Shown: positions 7,287 through 16,735 of the stretch, in pieces
Layout of the letters: every line of letters starts with the position of its first letter
Position numbering within the stretch: position 1 is the stretch's first letter
NCBI GenBank assembly: GCA_023416735.1
Contig: JAEZGX010000014.1
Location: forward strand, 1 to 64,000
Direction of reading: 5' to 3'
DNA length: 64,000 nt
Source: Verrucomicrobiota bacterium
GTDB lineage: Bacteria; Verrucomicrobiota; Verrucomicrobiia; Opitutales; Opitutaceae
Position numbers and translations under genes: made by a program
Notes under the pieces: generated by a model
The model's database searches: none
Seen by the model: the letters and a program-made list of their open reading frames with translations, nothing else
What the model was told of the DNA's origin: nothing

Positions 7287-9425
7287 ATGCAAAACTCGAC
7301 TCATGCGCGGGAGTTGCCGCGCTTCCTCGCCCTCGCCGCGCTGTCTTTCGGACTCGTCGCCCCCGTCGCCGCCGCCACAGACGAAAACCCCTTCTACACC
7401 GAAAGCCCGCTTCCTTATCACTACCCGCCTTTCGACAAGATTAAGGAGACCCACTACACGCCCGCCTTCGATCGCGGCATGGCCGAACAACTCAAGGAAG
7501 TCGGCTCCATCGCCAACCAACCCGAGCGCCCCACGTTCGACAACACCATCGTCGCCCTCGAGCGCTCCGGCCAGCTCCTGAATCGCGTCAACACCGTCTT
7601 CTTCTCCCTCACGTCCGCGCACACCAATCCCGCCCTCCAGGAAATCGAGGCCGCCATGGCCCCGAAGCTGTCCGCCCACTACGACACCATCCTCCTCGAC
7701 GGAAAACTCTTCGCGCGCATCCAAGAGCTTCACGACAAACGTGACTCCCTCGATCTCGATGCCGAATCGAAACGCGTCCTCGAGCGCTACTACAAGGACT
7801 TCGTCCGCGCCGGCGCCAAACTCTCGGAGCCCGACAAAACCAAGCTCAAGGCGTTCAACGCCGAACTCGCGATGCTCTACACACAATTCGCGCAAAATGT
7901 CCTGAAAGAGAAAAACGCCGCCTCTGTCGTCTTCGACTCGCGCGATGAACTCGCCGGTCTCTCCGACAGCGAAATCTCCGCCGCCGCCGACGCCGCCAAG
8001 GAAGACGGCAAGGAAGGCAAATTCGTCATCCGCCTCCTCAACACCACCGGCCAGCCCGCCCTCACTTCGCTCACCCATCGCGCGGCCCGCGAACGCATCA
8101 TGCAAGCGTCGCTCAACCGCGGCAGCTCCGGCGGCGATTTCGACAACCGCGCCAACATCACGCGCGCCGCCAAACTCCGCGCCGAACGCGCCGCCCTCCT
8201 CGGCTTCCCCCACCACGCCGCTTACCAACTTTCCGAACAAACCGCGCAGGACGTCGGAACCGTCAATAAACTGCTCGCCGATCTCGCCACCCCCGCGGTC
8301 GCCAACGCCCGCCGCGAAGCCGCCGACATGCAGCAGATCATCGATCGCGAAAATGGCGGCTTCCAACTCGCCTCGTGGGATTGGGCCCACTACGCCGAAA
8401 AAGTCCGCCAGGCCCGTTACGATTTCGACGAGTCCCAGCTCAAACCTTACCTTGAGCTCAACAACGTCCTCATCAACGGCGTCTTCTTCGCCGCCACTAA
8501 ACTTTTCGGCATCACCTTCCAGGAGCGCAAAGATCTCCCCGTTTACCAGGAAGACGTTCGCGTGTTCGAAGTTTTCGACGCCGATGGCACTCCTCTCTCG
8601 CTCTTCCTCTTCGATCCTTACGCCCGCCCGTCCAAACGCGGCGGAGCCTGGATGAATGAATACGTCGCCCAGTCCGGCCTCTTCCGCCTGAAGCCCGTTG
8701 TCGCCAACCACCTCAACATCCCGAAGCCGCAACCCGGCGAGCCCGCGCTGCTCACTTGGGACGAAGTCATCACTACGTTCCACGAATTCGGTCACGCCCT
8801 TCACGGCATGTTTTCCGATGTTCACTACCCGCGCTTCAGCGGCACCAACGTCCCGCGCGACTTCGTCGAATTCCCCTCGCAGGTAAATGAGATGTGGGCC
8901 GACTGGCCGGAGGTCCTGAAAAACTACGCCAAACATTACAAAACCGGCGAACCGCTCCCCGCCGAACTTCTCGCCAAAGTCGAAGCCGCCAAAAAATTCA
9001 ACCAGGGCCACGCCACCACCGAATACCTCGCCGCCTCGCTCCTCGACCAGTCCTGGCACCAACTCCGCGCCAACGAAGTTCCCTCCGCCGATCAAGCTCT
9101 CGAATTCGAAGCCGCTGCGTTGAGGAAAGCCGGCGTCGATTTCGCTCCCGTGCCGCCGCGCTACCGCAGCACGTATTTCTCGCACATCTTCTCCAGCGAC
9201 GGCTACTCCGCCGGTTACTATTCCTACATCTGGAGCGAGGTCCTCGACGCCGACACCGTCCGCTGGTTCAAACAAAACGGCGGCCTCACCCGCGAAAACG
9301 GCGAGCGCTTCCGCAAACTCCTCCTCTCGCGGGGCGGCGCCGACGAAGCCATGAACCTCTTCCGCAACTTCATCGGCCGCGATCCCGACGTTCAACCGCT
9401 GCTCGAACGCCGCGGCCTCAACTAA
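7287..9425 (+). CDS. M3-family zinc oligopeptidase (peptidyl-dipeptidase Dcp-like), exported
   Basis: 712 residues from the ATG at 7287. This start gives a clean signal peptide (RFLALAALSFGLVAPVAAA), while the longer frame would add an unlikely leader. The zinc site is HEFGHALHG (about 499-507), followed by the EMWADWP stretch that supplies the third ligand, and PPRYRSTYFSHIFSSDGYSAGYYSYIW typical of the Dcp branch. It would cut short peptides, probably in the periplasm. A terminator follows 13 bases after the stop. It is transcribed away from the ABC operon. Confidence 0.93.
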   Translation: MQNSTHARELPRFLALAALSFGLVAPVAAATDENPFYTESPLPYHYPPFDKIKETHYTPAFDRGMAEQLKEVGSIANQPERPTFDNTIVALERSGQLLNRVNTVFFSLTSAHTNPALQEIEAAMAPKLSAHYDTILLDGKLFARIQELHDKRDSLDLDAESKRVLERYYKDFVRAGAKLSEPDKTKLKAFNAELAMLYTQFAQNVLKEKNAASVVFDSRDELAGLSDSEISAAADAAKEDGKEGKFVIRLLNTTGQPALTSLTHRAARERIMQASLNRGSSGGDFDNRANITRAAKLRAERAALLGFPHHAAYQLSEQTAQDVGTVNKLLADLATPAVANARREAADMQQIIDRENGGFQLASWDWAHYAEKVRQARYDFDESQLKPYLELNNVLINGVFFAATKLFGITFQERKDLPVYQEDVRVFEVFDADGTPLSLFLFDPYARPSKRGGAWMNEYVAQSGLFRLKPVVANHLNIPKPQPGEPALLTWDEVITTFHEFGHALHGMFSDVHYPRFSGTNVPRDFVEFPSQVNEMWADWPEVLKNYAKHYKTGEPLPAELLAKVEAAKKFNQGHATTEYLAASLLDQSWHQLRANEVPSADQALEFEAAALRKAGVDFAPVPPRYRSTYFSHIFSSDGYSAGYYSYIWSEVLDADTVRWFKQNGGLTRENGERFRKLLLSRGGADEAMNLFRNFIGRDPDVQPLLERRGLN

Positions 9426-9438
9426 CAACCGACTGTAG

Positions 9439-9465
9439 GGCGGGGTCTCCTGACCCCGCCTTTTT
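9439..9465 (+). terminator. Rho-independent terminator after the M3 peptidase
   Basis: A nine-bp GC stem (GGCGGGGTC, 9439-9447, with GACCCCGCC, 9452-9460) is followed by TTTTT. The GGCGGGGTC stem recurs at the terminators near 46490 and 58030. Confidence 0.9.
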
Positions 9466-9510
9466 CATCAACCTGCAGGCCGCCACCACGCTGGCGCTTT
9501 TTTCCTCCCT

Positions 9511-10068
9511 ATGAAACCCGGCCGCGCCCTCCTCGGCCTCAGCGACGGTCTCATCGACCGACTGCTCTGCGTCCTCGGCACGCTCGTTTTTTCTCAAGCC
9601 CCCGAGTTCATCCAACAATACCTCCAGCGTCTCGGCGGACACCTCGACGAAGCCCGCCGCCAACTCGCCCAATTCCGCGACGTTGCCTCCCAATCCGGCC
9701 TCACTCTCGACCGTCTCATCGCGCAAACTTCCGCGAATTCCGACACCGCCGTCGCCAAGCTCGGCGGCGTCATGTCCGCCTCCGTCGAACGCGTCGCCGA
9801 ACTCGAATCCGCCCAGACCGCGATTCAAAACGCCTCCATCTGGTCCAAGCCTTTCGTCTTCGCCCGCCACGTCGACGCCTCGATCGCCCAAGCCACGTGG
9901 GACATCTATCGCCCCGCCGTCCCCACCACGATCGAAGGTTTGATCTACGCCCTCCTCGGCATGTTCGTCTTCCTCTCCCTTTACCACGGGCTCATCCGCT
10001 TTCCGATCTCCCGCGCGTCCCGCCTCCGCCGCGACACCTACACGCCCGCCGCTCACCCTGTTCCGTAG
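9511..10068 (+). CDS. DUF2937 family membrane protein
   Basis: 185 residues. The conserved N-terminal block of DUF2937 (APEFIQQYLQRLGGHLDEA) is present, followed by a long amphipathic helical region (about 55-130) and a C-terminal membrane helix (IEGLIYALLGMFVFLSLYHGLI, about 140-163) with a basic tail. A weak hydrophobic N-terminal segment (LIDRLLCVLGTLVFSQ) may be a second helix. The function of this family is not established. It converges on the gene at 10075 with a six-base gap and no visible terminator between them. Confidence 0.8.
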   Translation: MKPGRALLGLSDGLIDRLLCVLGTLVFSQAPEFIQQYLQRLGGHLDEARRQLAQFRDVASQSGLTLDRLIAQTSANSDTAVAKLGGVMSASVERVAELESAQTAIQNASIWSKPFVFARHVDASIAQATWDIYRPAVPTTIEGLIYALLGMFVFLSLYHGLIRFPISRASRLRRDTYTPAAHPVP

Positions 10069-10074
10069 GCCGCT

Positions 10075-10446
10075 TCAGCTTCCCGCTGTTTCTCGCACCA
10101 CCACATTCACCGCCAATAACCGCCCTTCGCCGCCCCGTATCGCGTTCGCCACTACCTTCTCGCCCGGCCGCAAATCCCCGACTCGAATCGTCTCTTCGCC
10201 TCGTAGAATCGCCGTGTCCTGCGTCACTTGCATCGTGACTGCTTCGTGATTGCGGACAACGACCGTGAGATCGTTCTCCGAACGTCTCACGACCTCGCCT
10301 TGGATCATGAACTGATCGCTGGTCACTGCCTGAATCGTAGCCAGCCGCGGCAACGGCACCTGCACCACTTTCGCACGCGCCTCTCCCCCCACCGCTGCGC
10401 CCAACGCCAACACTGCCAGACAACCTCGCCACGCTAGAGTCTTCAT
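10075..10446 (-). CDS. Small secreted protein, DUF5666-like
   Basis: 123 residues from MKTLAWRGCL, with a signal peptide (CLAVLALGAAVGGEARA). The mature part is about 95 residues of predicted beta strands (VTSDQFMIQGEVVRRSENDLTVVVRN, then LRPGEKVVANAI) in a pattern like the small beta-barrel DUF5666 domains, where a value called A is shifted by a parameter. That assignment is by pattern only. It is divergent from the EamA gene with about 127 bases between the starts, which must hold both promoters. Confidence 0.6.
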   Translation of the reverse strand: MKTLAWRGCLAVLALGAAVGGEARAKVVQVPLPRLATIQAVTSDQFMIQGEVVRRSENDLTVVVRNHEAVTMQVTQDTAILRGEETIRVGDLRPGEKVVANAIRGGEGRLLAVNVVVRETAGS

Positions 10447-10573
10447 GATGGGGAATCGCCGTCGCGCACCACGCGCGCCGAACATCGCTCATGGAACGCC
10501 CGCCACCACCGCCGTTCCTACTCGCTCCGCCCACTCTCGACTCCGGAAATCTCCCGATCACCTTCGCTCCCCG

Positions 10574-11452
10574 ATGGCTTGGCGCTACCTCTCACTTCTT
10601 CTCGGCGTGTTCGCCTGCTCCACCTCGGTCATCCTGATCAAGGCCAGCGAGACCCACGCCATGCTCATTCCCCCTGCGCGCCTGCTTCTCGCCGTCGTCG
10701 CGCTTTCGCCCTTTTTCTTCTCCGACCTCCGCCTGCACCGCGCTGTCTACACGGCCGCGCATCTTCGCCGCACCACGATCCCCGCGCTTGTCCTCGCGCT
10801 CCATTTCATCTCCTGGACCTACGGCGCCCGCACCACTTACGCCGCGCAAGCCACCCTCATCGTCAACCTCGTCCCTATCGCGATCCCGTTCTTCCTCTAC
10901 TCTCTCGCCGGCGAAAAAATCAACCGCGCCGAACTCATCGGCACCGGCATCGCGATCGCCGGCCTGGTTCTCCTCAACGCCCACGACGCGTTCTCCGGCA
11001 GCGGCGACGTCCTCGGCAACGTCATCTGCTTCGGCTCCATGCTGCTTTTCGCCTGGTATCTCGCGCTCGGCCGTGCCAACCGCGATTTCCCATCGCTCTG
11101 GCTCTACGTCATCCCGGTCTACTTCCAAGCCGGCCTCTTCAGCCTTCTCGCCGCCATTCCGTGGCTCGACACCTTCGCTTACTCCTCCCTCCGCGAATGG
11201 TCGCTCATGGCCGGCCTCGCTGTCATCCCCACCATCATCGGCCACTCGCTGCTCAACCACGCGCTCCGCAACCTCCGCGGCCAGGTCGTCAGCCTTTGCA
11301 ACGCCGCGCAATTCATCTTCGCCGGCATCATGGCGTTCTTTCTTTTCAACGAATCCCCCACGCTGCTCTTCCTCGCGGCTTCCGCCATCGTCTCCGCCGG
11401 CATCGCCGTCGTCGTCCTCGCCACGCCTTCCACTCCGCCCCGCCTCCGCTGA
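10574..11452 (+). CDS. EamA/DMT-family transporter
   Basis: 292 residues with about ten hydrophobic segments in two EamA repeats. The first runs from MAWRYLSLLLGVFACSTSVILIKASETHAMLIPPARLLLAVVAL, the second from GDVLGNVICFGSMLLFAWYLALGRAN. The ATG at 10574 is chosen because translation begins directly in the first helix; the longer frame adds an Arg/Pro-rich leader unlike coding sequence. DMT proteins export or import metabolites across the inner membrane; the substrate cannot be inferred. Confidence 0.88.
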   Translation: MAWRYLSLLLGVFACSTSVILIKASETHAMLIPPARLLLAVVALSPFFFSDLRLHRAVYTAAHLRRTTIPALVLALHFISWTYGARTTYAAQATLIVNLVPIAIPFFLYSLAGEKINRAELIGTGIAIAGLVLLNAHDAFSGSGDVLGNVICFGSMLLFAWYLALGRANRDFPSLWLYVIPVYFQAGLFSLLAAIPWLDTFAYSSLREWSLMAGLAVIPTIIGHSLLNHALRNLRGQVVSLCNAAQFIFAGIMAFFLFNESPTLLFLAASAIVSAGIAVVVLATPSTPPRLR

Positions 11453-11485
11453 CTCAGGCAGCCCCGGCCTCCGCGAATCATTCGT

Positions 11486-14008
11486 TCACCACGCCTGAAA
11501 CTTCCGCCAGGAAATCCTTCCCAACGGTTCCGCATTCCCCGGCGCCGGCGTCACCACCAAAGCCACCCAGCCCTCGCCTTCCGGCACCCCAAAGTCGAAG
11601 CGCTGCACACCACGATCCTCCGGATTCACGCTCGGCCGCAGCTCCCGCGTGTGCACCACCTCGAACCGTCCCGATTTGTAGTAGATCACGGTCACTTTCA
11701 TTCCCGTCGCGCCATAATCCTCCGGCCGCGCGTCTCCAATATACTGATACTCGCCGGCCAGCCGTCCAATCCGCCGGCCCAGCCTCACCCACACTTCGCC
11801 CGGCGCTCCGCTTTCAAGCGCGCCTCCGTTCGCACCCGTGTGCTCCACCACACCATGTGCCACGCCTTCCACGCCGACCGCTTCGCCCCCACCCCACAGC
11901 ACGCGCGCGTCGATCGACCGTCCCGCGAGCAGCCGATTGATCGGGCGCGGCGGCTCTTCACCCACCTCGCCTGCATGTTCCGTTCGCAATCGCCGCCAGC
12001 CAAATCGCACGCCCGCACCTTCCACCGCGTCCACCGTTAGCGTCACCGGACGTCCTCCCGGACTCACCGCCAACGGCCGCGCCACCCAGCGTTCCTCCGG
12101 CCCCAACTCGATCGTGTCCCGCCAGATTTCTTCCGCGGGTTCCTCCCCTTCTCGCGCATGCACCGTCAACGTCGCCCGCGCCACTCCTCCGCTCCTTCCG
12201 TGACGATCCGCCACCATCTCTGCGGCAAATCGATAAACTCCTCGCGCGAAGTCGATCCGGTGCGCGCCCTCCGATCCCAGATAAAACAGCCCGTTGCTCG
12301 CTCGATGCACCAACGGCTTCGCCCCCGACACGTCCATGTCTCGCCAATACAGATTCGACTGGGTGTTGGTCCCGAACTCGAACACCGACACCCCCGCGTC
12401 GCGCACATACGCATACAGCCTCGGACCCCAGCGTTCTTCCCGGAAATACTTCCCCAACAGCTCCGTCATCCCCGAGGTCCAGTAATTCCAACCCGCATAC
12501 GACAGGATCACTTGTATCCGTTCGTCGGATTCAATTCGCTTCGCCATTCGCCACGAGTCCGCATCCGAGGTCGTCGTCCCGCTCGCCAGCCACAGGGGTA
12601 GATCGTCATGCCGCGCCGCGGGCATCGCTCGCACCAGCCAGTCCGTCGCGTTGACACAGTAGAACCCCGTTTCATCCACCCCATGCGCCTTCAACCGCTC
12701 CGCCTGTCGCTGATACTCCTGCAAGCTCGCATGCAGCGTCGCCGGTATGCGCATACCGCGCAGATACGCCAGCCGCTCCGGCAAATCGTCCGCGCTCACC
12801 ATCTCCTGCCTCAGCGCCAAGTCATGCGTCCACAACGCCCGCGTTCCCCGCCACGCCGACCACCACGCGGGCACGAGCAACGTCAGTGACGCCACCACCA
12901 ACACCACCTTCGTCCATTTCGCGGCCGTCGCGCCTTCCGCATACGCCAACGCAATCCCCGTCGCAAACACCAGCGCCGCCGCTCCCGCGAGATACGAAAT
13001 ATCCATGTTCGTCGCGAGGATCACGCCCATGCAGATCCACCCGCCCGCCGCGATCACCGCCAGCATCACCGATCGCACCACGCGTCGCGCTCCGCCTTTC
13101 GCGATGCTCGCCGCCGCCATCGCACTCGCAACCAGCAACAACCCCACGCCCCACGCGCCCGCATACGTGAAATGCAGGGGTTTGTAGTAATCGTGCGGCG
13201 TGTGCAGGTAAAACTTCGCCGTCGCCAGCTGCCACAACATCCCCGTGCGAAATCCCGCCGGCAGCACGATCACGTTGTAGAGCCACTGCTCCAACGTCGC
13301 TCCCGTCCACATCACCTCCGTCGCCACCGGCGCGATCACGCCGAACCCAAAATGCCCCAGCATCATCAACCGGGCCCGCCGCCACGAAACCTCTCCCAAC
13401 CATCCCGCGCGAAACGTCAGCGTCATCGCGAACGCCAGCGCCGCCACTTGATACGTCAGCTTCGTCATCCCGCCCACCCACAACGCCAGCCACACGCACG
13501 CGATCGCCGCCGCACTCCAGCGCCCGTCGCGCGGCCTCGCCGCGAGCACCCACACCACCACGCCGAGCACCGTCGTCCCCACCGCGTTATACCACACGAT
13601 CGTATGCTGGCTCGACGATGCCCCCACCACCGCCGCGGCCACCACGATCGCCACACCCGCCCCTAAACTCCGCCACAACGCCGCCGCCAGCCCCACGAAA
13701 CTCAACACAATGAACACCGCATTCGCATACGTGAGGCTCAGATAGCGCGCGCCCGCTACTTTCTCCGCCCACCAACTCACCGTGAACTGCAAGGTTTGAA
13801 TCGGTGTAACAAAATCCAAATACGGCCGCTCTCCCGCCTCGATCCGCCCGACCGCCGCCATCACCAGCCCGTAGTCGGTAAAATCCACCAACGCCGCGTG
13901 ATTCTTCCACCATGGCGCCAACACCACCACCAATCCCACCAAGACGCCCAAGCCTGCCCACTTCTTCCGACCGCCCTTCCGTCCCGTGACTGCTGCATCG
14001 TTCGACAT
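11486..14008 (-). CDS. Large membrane protein, GT-C-glycosyltransferase-like (paralog 1 of 3)
   Basis: 840 residues from MSNDAAVTGRKGG. There are about ten to eleven membrane helices in residues 15-400. The first periplasmic loop reads DYGLVMAAVGRIEAGERPYLDF and on into TPIQTL, which resembles the acidic first loop of GT-C lipid-linked sugar transferases (D, G..PY.D, P). A soluble, beta-rich part follows (about 400-840), starting with SADDLPERLAYLRGMRI. The marks WWKNHA, ARYLSLTYANAVF and GGMTKLTYQVA recur in the genes at 18067 and 20525. Sugar transfer is an inference from membrane topology and the loop. The gene is divergent from the beta-propeller gene. Confidence 0.75.
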   Translation of the reverse strand: MSNDAAVTGRKGGRKKWAGLGVLVGLVVVLAPWWKNHAALVDFTDYGLVMAAVGRIEAGERPYLDFVTPIQTLQFTVSWWAEKVAGARYLSLTYANAVFIVLSFVGLAAALWRSLGAGVAIVVAAAVVGASSSQHTIVWYNAVGTTVLGVVVWVLAARPRDGRWSAAAIACVWLALWVGGMTKLTYQVAALAFAMTLTFRAGWLGEVSWRRARLMMLGHFGFGVIAPVATEVMWTGATLEQWLYNVIVLPAGFRTGMLWQLATAKFYLHTPHDYYKPLHFTYAGAWGVGLLLVASAMAAASIAKGGARRVVRSVMLAVIAAGGWICMGVILATNMDISYLAGAAALVFATGIALAYAEGATAAKWTKVVLVVASLTLLVPAWWSAWRGTRALWTHDLALRQEMVSADDLPERLAYLRGMRIPATLHASLQEYQRQAERLKAHGVDETGFYCVNATDWLVRAMPAARHDDLPLWLASGTTTSDADSWRMAKRIESDERIQVILSYAGWNYWTSGMTELLGKYFREERWGPRLYAYVRDAGVSVFEFGTNTQSNLYWRDMDVSGAKPLVHRASNGLFYLGSEGAHRIDFARGVYRFAAEMVADRHGRSGGVARATLTVHAREGEEPAEEIWRDTIELGPEERWVARPLAVSPGGRPVTLTVDAVEGAGVRFGWRRLRTEHAGEVGEEPPRPINRLLAGRSIDARVLWGGGEAVGVEGVAHGVVEHTGANGGALESGAPGEVWVRLGRRIGRLAGEYQYIGDARPEDYGATGMKVTVIYYKSGRFEVVHTRELRPSVNPEDRGVQRFDFGVPEGEGWVALVVTPAPGNAEPLGRISWRKFQAW

Positions 14009-14152
14009 GCGCCGGCACGATGCGCCGCGACTTCTCTCGCCCGCAACCGCATACTTTCGGCATTGCCGAATGGAGCAGCCGCCCGCGCTCTGGTCCCGCG
14101 CACCCCAATCCAGCCTTTGCTTCTGCGCCCCCTTCGCTCCAAAACCGTTTTC

Positions 14153-15634
14153 ATGCGCCGCCTCTTCACCCGACTCTTCGCCGTCGCATCCCTCGCCTTC
14201 CTCGCCCCCGCGCCCTCCACCTCCGCCGCTCCGTCCGACTTCGAAGGTATTTGGACCGGCGAGATCATCGCGCCCAACACCCGCACCAGCCTCGGCCTCG
14301 CATTCACGCCCACGCCCGACGGCCTCTTCGTCAGTCTCCATTTCCCCGAGATGTTTCTCTACACCGCGAATTTCGGCGCCGCCGATATCCGCGACGACAC
14401 CTTCACCCTCGCTCCGCTCCAACTCGTCCTCACCCGCCAGTCCGACGACGAGCTCGTCGGCACGTTCGCGCCCGCGCGTCTTCCCGTCCGCCTGCGCCGT
14501 GGCGGCACGTTTTCCGAAGCGCCCACGTCCGCCCCGCTCCTCGCCGCACCTGCCCCGCGCTGGCAGCGTCAACTCGGCGCCCCCCTATGGGCCTCGCCCG
14601 TCGTCCATGACCACACGGTCTATGTGGCCGCCACCGATGGACGCGTCCACGCCCTCCGCGCCAGCGATGGCGAGCCGCTCTGGAGTTGGACCGGCCCGCA
14701 TCCATTTTATGGAGACGCGCTCGTCACGTCCGACGCGCTTTACGTTCTCGACGAGCGTTCCCACCTCGTCGCCCTCGCTCGCGCCGACGGCACGCTTCTC
14801 TGGCGGCTCGACCTGCACGAAAACGATTCCGATTCCGCTCCCACGGCTTCACCTCGCAACCGCACGTTCAATCACCGCACCGCCACACCCGTTCTCGATC
14901 CCCGAGGCATCCTCTACGTCGGCTCCACCGATCAACATCTCTACGCGATCAATGCCGAATCCGGCCGCATCCTCTGGCGCCACCCCACCCCCGCCCCGAT
15001 CTACGCGCCCGTTGCGCTGCACGGCGATCACCTCGTCGCCGCCTGCTTCGATGGCACTCTTTTCTCCCTTCACCGGCGCAACCGCCGCGAACGCTTCCGC
15101 ACCACCCTCGGCGGTCCGATCGTGTCCGCTCCGGTAATCGTTGGCGACCGCCTCGTCGTCGGTTCGCGCGACACCTTCCTTCACGGTCTCGACGCCGCCA
15201 CCGGCGCCGCCCGCTGGCGCAACACCCACTGGTTTTCCTGGGTCGAATCCACCCCACGCGTCGCCGACGGCACCCTCTACATCGGCAGCTCCGATTTCCG
15301 GCGCGTCTCCGCACTCGATCCGCGCGATGGCCGCCAACGCTGGTCGACCGACGTCCTCGGCCTTTCCTGGGGCTCACCCGTCGTCACCGCCGACACCGTT
15401 TTCGCCGGCACCGCCGGCCAGGATCTCTCCACCACCGTGATCGCTCATCGCGGCGGCATCGTCGCGCTCGACCGCTCCACCGGAGCGATCCGCTGGCGTC
15501 ACGAAACCGCCGCTCCCGCCGGCGCACCTTTCAACGGCATCGCCGGCTCGCTCGCCCTCGTCGACGACCTCGTCATCGCCGCCGACGTTCACGGCACCGT
15601 CCTCGCCCTCCCCCAACTCACGAGTTCCCCCTAA
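14153..15634 (+). CDS. Secreted PQQ-like beta-propeller protein
   Basis: 493 residues with a signal peptide (LFAVASLAFLAPAPSTSAA). Residues about 27-115 form a small beta domain (FEGIWTGEIIAPNTRTSLGLAFTP). The remainder contains repeated propeller blades with the PQQ/outer-membrane-assembly signature: VYVAATDGRVHALRASDGEPLW, LYVGSTDQHLYAINAESGRILW, LVVGSRDTFLHGLDAATGAARW. No PQQ or heme ligand set is evident, so an enzymatic role should not be assumed. The ATG at 14153 gives the signal peptide; the earlier in-frame codons overlap the divergent promoter. Confidence 0.85.
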   Translation: MRRLFTRLFAVASLAFLAPAPSTSAAPSDFEGIWTGEIIAPNTRTSLGLAFTPTPDGLFVSLHFPEMFLYTANFGAADIRDDTFTLAPLQLVLTRQSDDELVGTFAPARLPVRLRRGGTFSEAPTSAPLLAAPAPRWQRQLGAPLWASPVVHDHTVYVAATDGRVHALRASDGEPLWSWTGPHPFYGDALVTSDALYVLDERSHLVALARADGTLLWRLDLHENDSDSAPTASPRNRTFNHRTATPVLDPRGILYVGSTDQHLYAINAESGRILWRHPTPAPIYAPVALHGDHLVAACFDGTLFSLHRRNRRERFRTTLGGPIVSAPVIVGDRLVVGSRDTFLHGLDAATGAARWRNTHWFSWVESTPRVADGTLYIGSSDFRRVSALDPRDGRQRWSTDVLGLSWGSPVVTADTVFAGTAGQDLSTTVIAHRGGIVALDRSTGAIRWRHETAAPAGAPFNGIAGSLALVDDLVIAADVHGTVLALPQLTSSP

Positions 15635-15806
15635 CTCGTCTGTTTTTCTGCGAAAGCGTCCTTCTCGCAGGACGCCCTCGGGTCGTGAGCCCCTTCCGCC
15701 CGAACCGGAAAATGTGAACCGCTAAACATTTCGGCGGTCATTTGCGCTCGGTGCGCGCCGCTCCGCGGTGCCCTTTAACTGCCCCGCGGCTCGCATCTTC
15801 TCCGAA

Positions 15807-16607
15807 ATGAAATCCTCCCTCCTCCGCGCCTTCGCCCTCCTCTCGCTGCCGGCCTGCCTTGTCGCACAAGACACCACAACCATCGAACCTGCCCCGACCC
15901 CCGCGAACATCAAACTCGGCGTCGGCTACGACTACAGTCGCGGCAGTTATGGCCTCTCTCAGGACACCGAGGTCACCTTCGTCCCGCTTCACCTCAATTA
16001 CGACCAAGGCCGCTGGGCCTTCAAAGCCAGCATCCCCTACATCACCATCAAAGGCCCCGCCACCGTCGTCGCCGGCGGCGGCACCGGGAGCGGCGGCGGC
16101 GCTCCCACGCGCCCGACCACTTCCTCGGAATCCGGTCTCGGCGACATCACGTTCTCTGGCACGTATCACCTCCGCCCCGTTCCCGGCGAACTCAACCTCG
16201 ACCTCACCGGCCGCGTGAAACTCGGCACCGCCGACGAAGACAAGGGCCTCGGCACCGGCGAAACCGATTACTACGTCCAACTCGATTTGTATCAGAATTT
16301 CGGAGTCATCACGCCGTTCGCCAATGTTGGCTACCGCTTTCTCGGCTCCAACGCCTCCTTCCAACTCGAGGACGGCTTCTACGCCACCGCCGGCGCCGCG
16401 TTCCGCCTCTCCGACACCACCATCGTCGGCGCCGCTTACGATTGGCGCTATCGCATCATCGATGGCGCCCAGAACGGCACCGACGCCCTCGGATTCATCT
16501 CCTACACGCCCAACGAAACCTGGAACGTGCTCGGCTACATCCTCATCGGCTTCAACGACGCCAGCCCCGATCTCGGCCTCGGCACGCTCCTCAGCCACAA
16601 GTTCTAG
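15807..16607 (+). CDS. Outer-membrane beta-barrel protein
   Basis: 266 residues. A signal peptide (SSLLRAFALLSLPACLVAQ) ends in AQ. Alternating amphipathic strands follow (KLGVGYDYSRGSYGLSQDTE, PFANVGYRFLGSNASFQLED, AAYDWRYRIIDGAQ), and the protein ends in a terminal Phe (GTLLSHKF), the signal for outer-membrane insertion by the BAM machinery. A Gly/Ser/Thr-rich loop at about 85-105 is low complexity. The short start at 15807 is preferred because it begins the signal peptide. No substrate is suggested. It converges on the hydrolase gene at 16736. Confidence 0.8.
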   Translation: MKSSLLRAFALLSLPACLVAQDTTTIEPAPTPANIKLGVGYDYSRGSYGLSQDTEVTFVPLHLNYDQGRWAFKASIPYITIKGPATVVAGGGTGSGGGAPTRPTTSSESGLGDITFSGTYHLRPVPGELNLDLTGRVKLGTADEDKGLGTGETDYYVQLDLYQNFGVITPFANVGYRFLGSNASFQLEDGFYATAGAAFRLSDTTIVGAAYDWRYRIIDGAQNGTDALGFISYTPNETWNVLGYILIGFNDASPDLGLGTLLSHKF

Positions 16608-16614
16608 ACCGAAT

Positions 16615-16641
16615 GATGGAGGCGCGGCGCCCTCACCGCGC
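16615..16641 (+). repeat. GATGGAGGCGCG dispersed repeat, copy 1
   Basis: A 27-base element beginning GATGGAGGCGCG and ending ACCGCGC lies just after the barrel gene stop. It matches 23 of 27 bases at 27836-27862, again just after a stop codon. The inner part can form a short stem. Confidence 0.5.
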
Positions 16642-16656
16642 ATTTCCCTTCCCCAT

Positions 16657-16679
16657 GTAGGAGCCTGCTTGCAGGCGAT
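16657..16679 (+). repeat. REP-like element GTAGGAGCCTGC...GCAGGCGAT, copy A
   Basis: A 23-base imperfect palindrome: GTAGGAGC, then GCCTGC paired with GCAGGC, then GAT. Identical copies lie at 39541-39563 and (inverted) at 48635-48657, and a variant at 48593-48615. It resembles the Pseudomonas REP core. A further stem (16697-16705 with 16721-16730) follows, and together they separate the convergent barrel and hydrolase genes. Confidence 0.75.
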
Positions 16680-16735
16680 TTTCACACCTGCTTGAGGCGG
16701 TTGTCCACACCCTCAAGCGCGACAACCCGCGCCCC

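Noticed and set aside
13796..14152. Upstream extension of the beta-propeller gene
   Set aside because: Overlaps the divergent GT-C-like gene and lies before the signal peptide.
15656..15675. Hairpin GCGTCCT/AGGACGC as terminator of the beta-propeller gene
   Set aside because: Only a seven-bp stem without a T run; not enough for a terminator call.
14686..15717. 343-residue Arg-rich frame over the beta-propeller gene
   Set aside because: Out-of-frame shadow of a high-GC coding sequence.
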